Under the pieces are notes generated by a model. It was not told where the DNA came from. It searched no databases and saw only the letters and a program-made list of their open reading frames with translations. Source: Streptomyces sp. BA2 (GTDB taxonomy: Bacteria > Actinomycetota > Actinomycetes > Streptomycetales > Streptomycetaceae). From it: a stretch of 64,000 bases of DNA. This document shows positions 25,885 through 33,053 of this stretch, piece by piece. Location of the stretch: contig NZ_WSRO01000002.1 in the NCBI RefSeq assembly GCF_009769735.1, forward strand, positions 8,915,001 through 8,979,000, given 5' to 3'. Position numbers and translations under genes: made by a program. Positions within the stretch are counted from its first letter, which is position 1. Every line of letters starts with the position of its first letter.

Positions 25885-26877
25885 GTGAAAGGAATCCGAA
25901 CCAGGGCAGTCTTAGGCGGGGCGCTGGCAGCGGCCGTCATCGCACTCGTACAGGTGCAGCCGGCCGGTGCGCAGGCGCCCTCGAACCCGCCCGCAGCGAA
26001 GGCTGCGGACGCGGCACCGAGCAGCGTGCCGTCCAGGGTCGGCGTACTGACCTGGAACATCTGCGGAGCCATCAACAGTTGTCCGAACAGCGATCGTCCG
26101 TCCCGGAAGATCAACGAACTCGTCGACCGGGTCCAGGACGACGATTCGATCGCCGTCGTGATGATCCAGGAAGCCTGCGACAGTCTGCACTCAGCGCCGC
26201 TCGAGGAGGCGCTGAACCGCGGCACCTCCGGCGAATGGGTCGTCCGCCATCGCACAGCCAAGACCATCGGGACGGACAACCCGGTCCGGTGCCCCAGGAG
26301 CGGCAAGCCCGAGGCGGGTGTCGCCATCGCGATGAAGAAGCTCGCGGGCAGCGACCTCGTCTACGACGGGCAGGGCGAGCCAGGCTGGGACATGACCTTC
26401 GGCAGCACCTCGGAACCCGGCGGAAAGCACACACAGGGCGCCGCCTGCATCGAGGACCGAGGCAACAAACTCCTGGCGTGCACCAGCCATTTCGCCAACC
26501 AGAACGCGGACCCGTCCAAGGCCCTGCGCAAGGCGTCGGCCCAGGACTTCCGCGACCAGGCCCGTGACTGGCAGAACGGCGGCTACCGCACCATCATCGG
26601 GGGCGACCTCAACCTCGAACCCGGTGACGACGGTATGGATCCCCTCTACGACGGCAACTTCGAGGGCGACTCGGACGAGAAGTGCACGACCACCGGTCCG
26701 TGGTACCTCAAGGGCTGCCGCAACGTCGCCGGTTCCAAGCTCGACTACCTCTTCTTCAGCGACTACGGCTGGGACCTGGAGCAAGGGCGGCCGATCTACG
26801 TCGGGTCCTGGCGTTACGACACGGGCCGGCTCAGTGACCACTGGATGCTGAAGGCGACCGTCAAGCCCAGCGCCTGA
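25885..26877 (+). CDS. Secreted endonuclease/exonuclease/phosphatase-family enzyme (TTA codon)
   Basis: About 330 residues, with a GTG start after AGAGGGGG. A signal peptide covers residues 1-30 (ending near PAGAQA). The EEP fold motifs are present: VLTWNICG (Asn58), a metal-ligand glutamate in MIQEACD, GGDLNLEP, LDYLFF and the C-terminal SDHWML histidine. Leu10, in the signal peptide, is TTA (25912-25914), so expression should depend on bldA in Streptomyces. It may act as an extracellular DNase or phosphodiesterase. A second, related secreted enzyme lies 75 bp downstream. Confidence 0.85.
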   Translation: MKGIRTRAVLGGALAAAVIALVQVQPAGAQAPSNPPAAKAADAAPSSVPSRVGVLTWNICGAINSCPNSDRPSRKINELVDRVQDDDSIAVVMIQEACDSLHSAPLEEALNRGTSGEWVVRHRTAKTIGTDNPVRCPRSGKPEAGVAIAMKKLAGSDLVYDGQGEPGWDMTFGSTSEPGGKHTQGAACIEDRGNKLLACTSHFANQNADPSKALRKASAQDFRDQARDWQNGGYRTIIGGDLNLEPGDDGMDPLYDGNFEGDSDEKCTTTGPWYLKGCRNVAGSKLDYLFFSDYGWDLEQGRPIYVGSWRYDTGRLSDHWMLKATVKPSA

Positions 26878-26915
26878 CCGTTCCCGGACCGACCCCAGCC
26901 GCACAGCGGCGCGAC

Positions 26916-26947
26916 GAAGTGAGGGACAGAGGAAGTGAGGGACAGAG
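26916..26947. repeat. Perfect 16-bp tandem duplication before the second nuclease
   Basis: GAAGTGAGGGACAGAG is present twice in a row, immediately upstream of the second nuclease. It includes two GTG triplets and two possible ribosome sites, which makes the real start hard to place. Confidence 0.9.
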
Positions 26948-26952
26948 AAGGC

Positions 26953-27873
26953 ATGCGCATACGTGAAAGCGCGGCGCTCGCACTGAGCGCGATTCTGTTG
27001 GGAACGGGCAGCGTTGCGTGGGCGCCCAGCGCCCGCGCCGACGAATCGGCACCGACCGCTGCTCCGGCGGAGTTCACCATCGGACAGTTCAACATGGCGG
27101 GCGGCAACGAAGAGCACGGCCCCAAAGGTGATGAGGTACCCGACGCGCTCGTACGCAGTGTCAGTGACCGCAGCCCTGCGTTCATGACCCTGCAAGAGAC
27201 CTGCCGGGACTGGAACGAACGGCTGCAGAGCCAACTCCCCGGCTACACCGTGGTGTTCGACCCGGTCACCGGGGGCGACGGCACCACGGCCCGGTGCAAG
27301 CACCCGTCGGACTTCGGCAACGCGGTGCTTTTCCGCAACGACTTGGGGTTCGACGCGGCGACGGCTGTGGCGCACCCGCTGGAGTCGCCGGGAGGCTACG
27401 AGCAGCGCGAGATGGTGTGTGTGCGCTCAGAGGCACGCAAGACCGTCGCCTGCAGCACGCATCTGACCGTGGGCAATGACGGCCCGCACCTGCGAGCCCG
27501 GCGTCACGAAGCGTCCGTCGCCAAGGGAATTCTCGCCAACACGTACGCCGGATACACCAAGGTCCTCGGTGGCGATCTCAACGACGATCCGCTGTCCGGA
27601 GCGACCGACAACTTCTACCACCCCAACTACCAGCGAGGCGCGCACGGCGAGTCCAAGGAGGTCGACAGCCCCTGTGGCAACGAGATCAAGCGGGGCTACT
27701 GGATCTGGACCTTCCCGCCCGTCTACGTCTACTGCCGCTCTGGCGAATCCACCCACAGCCAGGGAAAGATCGACTATCTCTTCGTTCCGTCCGCCGCGAA
27801 CGTCACGTGGGCGGATGCCACCCACGCCACGCATTCTGACCACGATCCACTGTGGGCCGGTGTCGTGATCTGA
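26953..27873 (+). CDS. Second secreted endonuclease/exonuclease/phosphatase-family enzyme
   Basis: A 306-residue protein with a signal peptide of about 29 residues (MRIRESAALALSAILLG, then SARA). EEP motifs: IGQFNMAGG, LQETCR (Glu), STHLTVG, GGDLNDDP, KIDYLFVP and HSDHDPLWA. It is shorter than and only distantly similar to the upstream enzyme. The ATG at 26953 has a close AGAAGG; a GTG at 26935 is an alternative. A strong hairpin follows the gene. Likely an extracellular nuclease or phosphodiesterase releasing phosphate or nucleotides. Confidence 0.85.
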   Translation: MRIRESAALALSAILLGTGSVAWAPSARADESAPTAAPAEFTIGQFNMAGGNEEHGPKGDEVPDALVRSVSDRSPAFMTLQETCRDWNERLQSQLPGYTVVFDPVTGGDGTTARCKHPSDFGNAVLFRNDLGFDAATAVAHPLESPGGYEQREMVCVRSEARKTVACSTHLTVGNDGPHLRARRHEASVAKGILANTYAGYTKVLGGDLNDDPLSGATDNFYHPNYQRGAHGESKEVDSPCGNEIKRGYWIWTFPPVYVYCRSGESTHSQGKIDYLFVPSAANVTWADATHATHSDHDPLWAGVVI

Positions 27874-27890
27874 CACGGCACTCAAGGAGA

Positions 27891-27929
27891 GATGCGGCCC
27901 GGCGCAGCCGTCGCGCGCCGGGTCGCATC
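27891..27929. terminator. Hairpin between convergent genes
   Basis: A 15-bp stem (27891-27905 with 27915-27929, one G-U pair) and 9-base loop sits between the second nuclease and the convergent hydrolase. It lacks a T-run, as is usual in Streptomyces, and could serve both strands. Confidence 0.7.
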
Positions 27930-27957
27930 GCGTGCAGCGATGACGAGAAGCGGGCCG

Positions 27958-28812
27958 TCAGCGCGTAGCGAGGCCTGCGAGCAGTTGGGCGGCGGGCTTC
28001 GGGTGGACGAGCCAGCGCAGGTGGCTTCCCTCGAGGGTGCCGACATCGAAGGGGTTGTCGGGGGTGAGGGTGTTGCCCTCGCGGATCAGGCGGTCCTGCA
28101 TGGCGAGGGGGATGCTGGTGTCGTCGGTCAGGCGCACATAGGTCTTGGGGATGCGCCCCCACGTCGCGGCCTGGGTCCGGTCGGCGGACGTGCCGACATC
28201 GAGGTTCTCGTCGGGCTGGAAGGTGTTCAGGAACGTCAGGAACTCGTCGTCGGTGAGGTCGGCGGCGAAGGCTTGCTTGAGCGCGGCGAGCGTCCCGGGG
28301 TCGGCGGTGCGGAAGTTGACCCGCAGCAGACCCAGCTCGGCCGGGTTCCCGACGAGCGCCGGAGCGAAGGCACCCGGGTCGACGCCCGCCATCTCCGGCT
28401 CGGCGTAGTAGTCGTTGACATCCAGGTCGACAGGGCACCAGGCGGAGACGTAGGTGATCCGGTCGATCAGGTCGGGCCGGGCATTGGCGACCGCGGTGAT
28501 CGTGATGCCACCTCTGCTGTGGCCGACAAGGATCGTCGGCCCGTTCTGTTTCGCTCTCTCGAGGACCTCGATCACATGGGCGGCATTGTCGGCAAGGGTG
28601 ACCCCCTTGATGCTGCCCGGTATTCCTGCGAGCGCGTCGAGATCCTGCGGCGCCTGGTAGGGAGCGGCGTAGGTCGCCTCGAACCCGTGCCCCGGAAGGT
28701 CGACCGCGACCGAGCGGTGCCCGAGGAGGCCGAGCTCGGCCTGCAGCGGTGCGAACGAGAACGAGTTCGCGAAGGCGCCATGAACAAATACGAATGTCGG
28801 CTGATTTTGCAT
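27958..28812 (-). CDS. Alpha/beta hydrolase (salicylate-esterase-like)
   Basis: A 284-residue hydrolase. FVFVHGAFANSFSF is the oxyanion loop, VGHSRGG the nucleophile elbow (Ser at about residue 98), and EGSHLRWLVHP holds the late histidine. The pattern resembles plant-type methylesterase/hydroxynitrile-lyase relatives found in actinomycetes. ATG at 28812 follows GGAGG; there is no signal peptide. It diverges from a small VOC protein with 85 bp between starts. Substrate unknown. Confidence 0.82.
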   Translation of the reverse strand: MQNQPTFVFVHGAFANSFSFAPLQAELGLLGHRSVAVDLPGHGFEATYAAPYQAPQDLDALAGIPGSIKGVTLADNAAHVIEVLERAKQNGPTILVGHSRGGITITAVANARPDLIDRITYVSAWCPVDLDVNDYYAEPEMAGVDPGAFAPALVGNPAELGLLRVNFRTADPGTLAALKQAFAADLTDDEFLTFLNTFQPDENLDVGTSADRTQAATWGRIPKTYVRLTDDTSIPLAMQDRLIREGNTLTPDNPFDVGTLEGSHLRWLVHPKPAAQLLAGLATR

Positions 28813-28897
28813 GCCCGTAGCCTCCAACGAAACGATCTTCGGAACAAGCACGATTTGGATAACCCTGCGCGGACGCCCTCGTGCATAGCATGGCCTC

Positions 28898-29242
28898 ATG
28901 ACCGTAGATCTGTTCGCGGGCATTCCTGTCCGCGACTACGCCACGGCGGTGGCCTGGTACCAGCGACTGCTCGGTGGGCCGCCGTCCTTCCTGCCCAATG
29001 AGACCGAGGCGGTGTGGGAGCTCGCCGAGCACCGGTACATGTTCATCGAGGTGCGGCCCGATCATGCCGGGCACGCCCTGCACACCGTATTCGTCGAGGA
29101 CTTCGACGACCGCGTATCCCGGATCGCCGAGAGGGGCCTGAAACCCGACACGCGTGAGACCTACGCCAACGGCGTCCGCAAGGCCACCTTCCGTGATCCG
29201 GACGGCAACGAGATCGGATTCGGCGGAAGCCCGAGGGACTGA
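28898..29242 (+). CDS. VOC-superfamily protein (glyoxalase/dioxygenase fold)
   Basis: A 114-residue protein with the repeated beta-alpha-beta-beta-beta module: FAGIPVRDYATAVAWYQRLLG at the N-terminus and VRKATFRDPDGNEIGFGG at the C-terminus. The glutamate of the last strand is replaced in context by EIGFG, so metal binding is uncertain. Many such single-domain proteins are resistance or isomerase enzymes. Divergent from the hydrolase gene. Confidence 0.8.
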   Translation: MTVDLFAGIPVRDYATAVAWYQRLLGGPPSFLPNETEAVWELAEHRYMFIEVRPDHAGHALHTVFVEDFDDRVSRIAERGLKPDTRETYANGVRKATFRDPDGNEIGFGGSPRD

Positions 29243-29286
29243 CCGATACGCGTTTTCCCCGCACCCCGCAGGGCAGGGCGGACCGT

Positions 29287-30807
29287 TCAGCCCTTGGCAC
29301 AGAGGTACGGACGGGCGAGGAACAAGGCGGTGCCGGTCAGGATGATGCCGAAGTAGACCGGCGCGAGGTGGATGAAGTCCGTGTAGTGGATCGTGCCGTG
29401 CACCACCACGGCAGGCAGGAAGCCGGCGGCCGCAGCCGTGGCCAGGGACCAGAACACCCACGCCTCACCGCGCCGCCAGCCCCACGCGCTGAGCAGCACG
29501 ATCGCCACCGCGGCGGACATCAGGGCGCCGCCGAACCCCGCGCGGTCGTGGGCGAGGAACGGCACGAGCCGCGGATTCACCGCTTCCAGCGTGTGCGTGT
29601 CGGCGCCCAGGAAGGTCAGGTCGGTCGGCACGAAGACATCGGTCAGACCGACCACCGAGATCACCGCCCCGCCGACGAAAAGCCCCGCGCCCGTGAGAAT
29701 CATCAGCAGCTGGCCGACCAGAGCGCGCCGGCGCTCCGGCTCCGGTCCCTCGGGCGCCAGACGCCACCGTGCCGCGTGCGGGGCACGGCGGACCGCCGTG
29801 ACGAACATCGGGAACAGCACGAGGGCCGCGGCCGTGTGCAGAGGTTCCACGAAGCCGGTGGCCAGGAAGTAGAACAAGGTGGGGAAGCCGACCGCCCCCG
29901 AGAGCAGATACACCTCGCGGGCCCAGGGCCACCCGCGTCTGATCCCGCCCACGGCGAGCCCGGTGTAGAGGGCGCCGATGGCCACCATCGTGCCGGCCAT
30001 GGTGATCCGGTCGTGCTGGAGGAAGTGCACGAGGTGGTGGTTGGCGGCGTGCAGTTCGTGCAGCGTCATGCCGAGGTAGTCGCGGTCGTACCAGAGCAGC
30101 ACCGGTCCGAGCGTGATCGCGGCGGCGCCGAGTCCGGCGCCCGTCATGCCGAGCCCGACCAGCAGCGCCCACCACCAGGCGGGCCAGCGGCGGGGATCGC
30201 GGCCGACGTCGCGCAGCACCGGAGCGGGTGCCGTGGGCGTGGCGGCCTCGGTGACCCGCGCGAACCAGCCGGGTCCGGCGGCCACGAGCACGGCGGGGCG
30301 GGCGAGTACGACGGCGCCCGGCTCATCGAGCGCGCTCGCCGCGGAGGACACCGACGGATCGCACACGTGGATGACGTGCGGGTCGTCGCTGCTGGTGAAT
30401 CCGTCGACATGAGGTTCGAGGGCGGCTTCGACCTCCGGGTCGCAGGTACGGACGACCACCGGGATCGATCGGCCGGCGGCGGCTTCGCGCACGGTCCGCA
30501 CGTCAGCCGCCGAGACGGGCGCCACCTCGACGACACCGGCCCCCAGCGGCGACATGGCGCGGACCGTTTCGCGGGCGAGGGAGGGCGGGACGGATATGCC
30601 GAGGCGGACGGTCACGGGCACACCGGCGATCTCGCCGGCGAGCCGCTTCGGCGGATGCCGGTGGCCGAACCCCCGAGCGATCAAGCGTGCGCCGCTGGGG
30701 CGGGAGCCGATCGAGGCCAGCAGTCGCAGAGCGCTCCGCTGTGAACGGCGCAGGCCCAGAACGGCAGCGGCCGCGCCCCGCAGTGGCTGATACGTCCAGT
30801 CCGGCAT
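29287..30807 (-). CDS. Membrane protein with DHODH-like N-terminus and duplicated membrane unit
   Basis: A 506-residue protein. Residues 1-190 look like the beginning of a class 2 dihydroorotate dehydrogenase (Y-x-x-L-R near the N-terminus, HPPKRLAGEIAGVPVTVRLG, then LGAGVVEVAPVS) but lack the FMN/orotate catalytic residues seen in real enzymes. From residue 210 on there are about eight transmembrane helices that form two related halves offset by about 155 residues: YLGMTLHELHAANHHLVHF (from 244) against FLGADTHTLEAVNPRLVPF (from 399), both ending FLxHDR. It overlaps the upstream monooxygenase stop by one base, so they form an operon. Function unknown; electron transfer to the partner flavoenzyme is one idea. 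Confidence 0.7.
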   Translation of the reverse strand: MPDWTYQPLRGAAAAVLGLRRSQRSALRLLASIGSRPSGARLIARGFGHRHPPKRLAGEIAGVPVTVRLGISVPPSLARETVRAMSPLGAGVVEVAPVSAADVRTVREAAAGRSIPVVVRTCDPEVEAALEPHVDGFTSSDDPHVIHVCDPSVSSAASALDEPGAVVLARPAVLVAAGPGWFARVTEAATPTAPAPVLRDVGRDPRRWPAWWWALLVGLGMTGAGLGAAAITLGPVLLWYDRDYLGMTLHELHAANHHLVHFLQHDRITMAGTMVAIGALYTGLAVGGIRRGWPWAREVYLLSGAVGFPTLFYFLATGFVEPLHTAAALVLFPMFVTAVRRAPHAARWRLAPEGPEPERRRALVGQLLMILTGAGLFVGGAVISVVGLTDVFVPTDLTFLGADTHTLEAVNPRLVPFLAHDRAGFGGALMSAAVAIVLLSAWGWRRGEAWVFWSLATAAAAGFLPAVVVHGTIHYTDFIHLAPVYFGIILTGTALFLARPYLCAKG

Positions 30808-31994
30808 CAGTGGCCCTCGTTCTCCGCCGCGGTCACCTGGCCACCGGGCGCGGTCCAGCCGAGAACCGGCGTCATGGAACGCAGTGTCGCCCGCGTCGGC
30901 ATCAGGCGAGCCGCCGTGTCACGCAGCAGCACGGCGGGCGGCCACGCCAGCTGGCCGAGTGTGCCGAGCCGGGCGGAGCGGCGCGCGATGGCCTGGGTCC
31001 GCGGGCGGCGCAGCAGGTCGTACGAGCGGAGCGCGGCGGCCACATCCGTGGTGCCGTCGAGGCAGTGGGCCAGGGTGACCGCGTCCTCCAGGGCCTGGCA
31101 CGCGCCTTGGCCCAGGTTCGGGGTCATGGCATGGGCCGCGTCGCCGAGGAGCGCGACCCGGCCGCGGACGAAGGAGGGCAGGGGCGGCAGGCCGTACAGG
31201 TCGTGCCGGAGCACCGCGTCCGCGGGGACGGCGGCCAGGAGGGCGGGGATGGGGTCGGGCCAGGCCCCGAACCGGCGCAGCAGTTCGTCGTGTTCCGAGG
31301 TTCCGGAAGCCACCCCGGCCCCGGCAGGCAGCGAAGCGGTCGCGAAGCAGTACATCCGCCCGTCAGGCAACGCCGTGTAGCCGAACCTCTCCCCGCGACC
31401 CCAGGTCGCCGCGCCCTCGGAGGGCGGCGTGGCCAGGGGGTCGGTGACCATGCGCCAGGCGGAGTATCCGGCGTACCGGGGGCCGGCCGCATCGGGCCAG
31501 AGCGCACCGCGGACCACGCTGCGCAGCCCGTCGGCGCCGATCACGAGGTCGGGCCGGGACTCGCCGCCGGGGTGCTCGACGACCGGGCCGTGGTCGTCGT
31601 CGCGGACCGCGGACACCTCGCTGTCCGGCCGCAGACTGTCGGCGGGCAGCGCCTCGGTGAGCGTCCGCAACAAGTCCGCGCGGTGCAGGACCACCAGGGG
31701 ATGACCGAAGCGCCGGGCCAACTCCCCATTGTCCGTACGGGAAAGCCAGCGGCCCCGGCGGTCGCGTACGCCGCCGGCGGCTTCGACGGCGCCGAGTTCC
31801 CGCACGGTGTCGGCCAGGCCGAGCACGTCGAGCGCGCGCAGCGCGTTCGGCCACAGGGAGATACCGGCGCCGATCTCGGTGAACTCGGGGGCCCGTTCGA
31901 GCACTTCGACGCGCCAGCCCCGGCGGTGCAGGGCGATGGCCGCCGCGAGGCCGCCGATCCCGCCGCCGACGATGGTCGCGGCGCGCTGCGGCAT
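30807..31994 (-). CDS. FAD-dependent monooxygenase (class A)
   Basis: A 395-residue flavoprotein hydroxylase. GGGIGG (10-15), IGADGLRS and LLGDAAHAMTPNLGQGACQALEDA-region motifs are intact. The active-site pattern resembles salicylate- or zeaxanthin-epoxidase-like hydroxylases. ATG at 31994 follows GAGGAA. Its stop overlaps the start of the membrane protein downstream (TGATG). A sigma-70-type promoter with an embedded inverted repeat lies about 100 bp upstream. Confidence 0.88.
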   Translation of the reverse strand: MPQRAATIVGGGIGGLAAAIALHRRGWRVEVLERAPEFTEIGAGISLWPNALRALDVLGLADTVRELGAVEAAGGVRDRRGRWLSRTDNGELARRFGHPLVVLHRADLLRTLTEALPADSLRPDSEVSAVRDDDHGPVVEHPGGESRPDLVIGADGLRSVVRGALWPDAAGPRYAGYSAWRMVTDPLATPPSEGAATWGRGERFGYTALPDGRMYCFATASLPAGAGVASGTSEHDELLRRFGAWPDPIPALLAAVPADAVLRHDLYGLPPLPSFVRGRVALLGDAAHAMTPNLGQGACQALEDAVTLAHCLDGTTDVAAALRSYDLLRRPRTQAIARRSARLGTLGQLAWPPAVLLRDTAARLMPTRATLRSMTPVLGWTAPGGQVTAAENEGH

Positions 31995-32093
31995 GGTTCC
32001 TCGCTCTGAGTTCGGGAGCGCCACCCCGGTCAAGTGGCGCTCGATCCGGTGCCCGAGCGGCATGCGACGTACGCGAGTCCGGCTGGGCAGCGC

Positions 32094-32125
32094 CTTATAG
32101 CAACATGTCGACAGAGACCTGTCAA
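32094..32125 (-). promoter_or_regulatory. Promoter with internal inverted repeat for the monooxygenase operon
   Basis: On the minus strand a perfect -35 TTGACA (32125-32120) is followed at 18-20 bp by the -10-like GCTATAAG. TTGACAG-GTCT-CTGTCGA is a 7-bp inverted repeat (one mismatch) that covers the -35 box and spacer, the usual position for a TetR-type repressor. No regulator gene is adjacent. Confidence 0.55.
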
Positions 32126-32183
32126 CGCGATGACGACCGGCCTGACCAGCCCTCACGGCCCTCTGCCCCATACTCTTTGCGGA

Positions 32184-32639
32184 ATGGGCATCGGAATCGA
32201 AGTGCTGATCGTCGACTGGGACCGGGTCGAGGCGGCGCCGGCGGGCGGACGGCGTGAACTGCTGGACGAGGCCGCGTTCGGGGACGAGGGTGACCTCGAC
32301 GAGGAGGGGTGGATCTGGCCGGCGGCGGCGGACGCCGACTGGTACGGCAGGTACGCCTTCCGCCACACCCTCGGCTCGTACAAACCTCACTTCTGGGCGG
32401 GCGAGCGCTGGGAGCACGTCAGGGACTTCGCCGATCCGGGCCTGCGTACTGCCTTGGACCGATTCGAACAGGCGGCACCGTCCCTGGACACTCTGCGGGA
32501 GCCGTTCGCACAGCACGCCGCGGCACCCACGGGCTGGATAGGCGACTTCGACTCATTCGCCGAGTTCCTCAGGGGGTGGAGCGAAGTGGTCGTGGAGGCC
32601 GACCGGCGCGACTGGGGCATCGTCGGCCTTCGCTGCTGA
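32184..32639 (+). CDS. Hypothetical protein
   Basis: A 151-residue acidic, tryptophan-rich protein (MGIGIEVLIVDWDRV at the N-terminus, then many W and D residues). The start ATG at 32184 is followed by a well-behaved frame with strong third-position GC. No known family recognised; no signal or membrane helix. It diverges from the monooxygenase, and its last 87 bp overlap the end of the convergent VOC gene. Confidence 0.55.
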   Translation: MGIGIEVLIVDWDRVEAAPAGGRRELLDEAAFGDEGDLDEEGWIWPAAADADWYGRYAFRHTLGSYKPHFWAGERWEHVRDFADPGLRTALDRFEQAAPSLDTLREPFAQHAAAPTGWIGDFDSFAEFLRGWSEVVVEADRRDWGIVGLRC

Positions 32640-33053
32640 CTCAGGGGGCGGCGACGCGGCGCGGGGGCGGTGAGCCCGAACGTCGACAGGGCGTCCGTCG
32701 GGGTCGCGAGCTGTCATCGTCCACTGCGTGGGCAGTGTCACGATCTCCCCGACCGGCCACCCGGCACCCAGGATGTCCTCGCGAACTGCACACAGTTGTG
32801 CGTGCGTTCCGACGCGCAGGCCCCATCCCGCCTGGCTCAGGGGGTCGAGATCCGTCGCGGGGGGAGTAGCGGTCTCGACGATCATCAGGTGGTCGTCCCC
32901 GCCGACATCGAGGACTGCGATCCGAGGATCAGAAGGGGTCGCGGCGCGCTCGAATGCGAGCGCCGCCCCGAGCAACCCCGTGTAGTACTCCACGAGTTGG
33001 TCGAGGTCGGTCGTGGGCAGCGTCAGATGGTTGATTCCGAGGAGTTCGGGCAT
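32553..33053 (-). CDS. VOC-superfamily protein
   Basis: A 166-residue VOC protein: LLGINHLTLPTTDLDQLVEYY opens the first module and MTARDPDGRPVDVRAHRP closes the second. About 30 proline- and charge-rich residues follow the fold and are antisense to the convergent hypothetical gene, so the true protein may be shorter or the tail unstructured. The start lies within the tail of cydC, another frame, on the same strand. Function unknown. Confidence 0.72.
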   Translation of the reverse strand: MPELLGINHLTLPTTDLDQLVEYYTGLLGAALAFERAATPSDPRIAVLDVGGDDHLMIVETATPPATDLDPLSQAGWGLRVGTHAQLCAVREDILGAGWPVGEIVTLPTQWTMTARDPDGRPVDVRAHRPRAASPPPESAAKADDAPVAPVGLHDHFAPPPEELGE

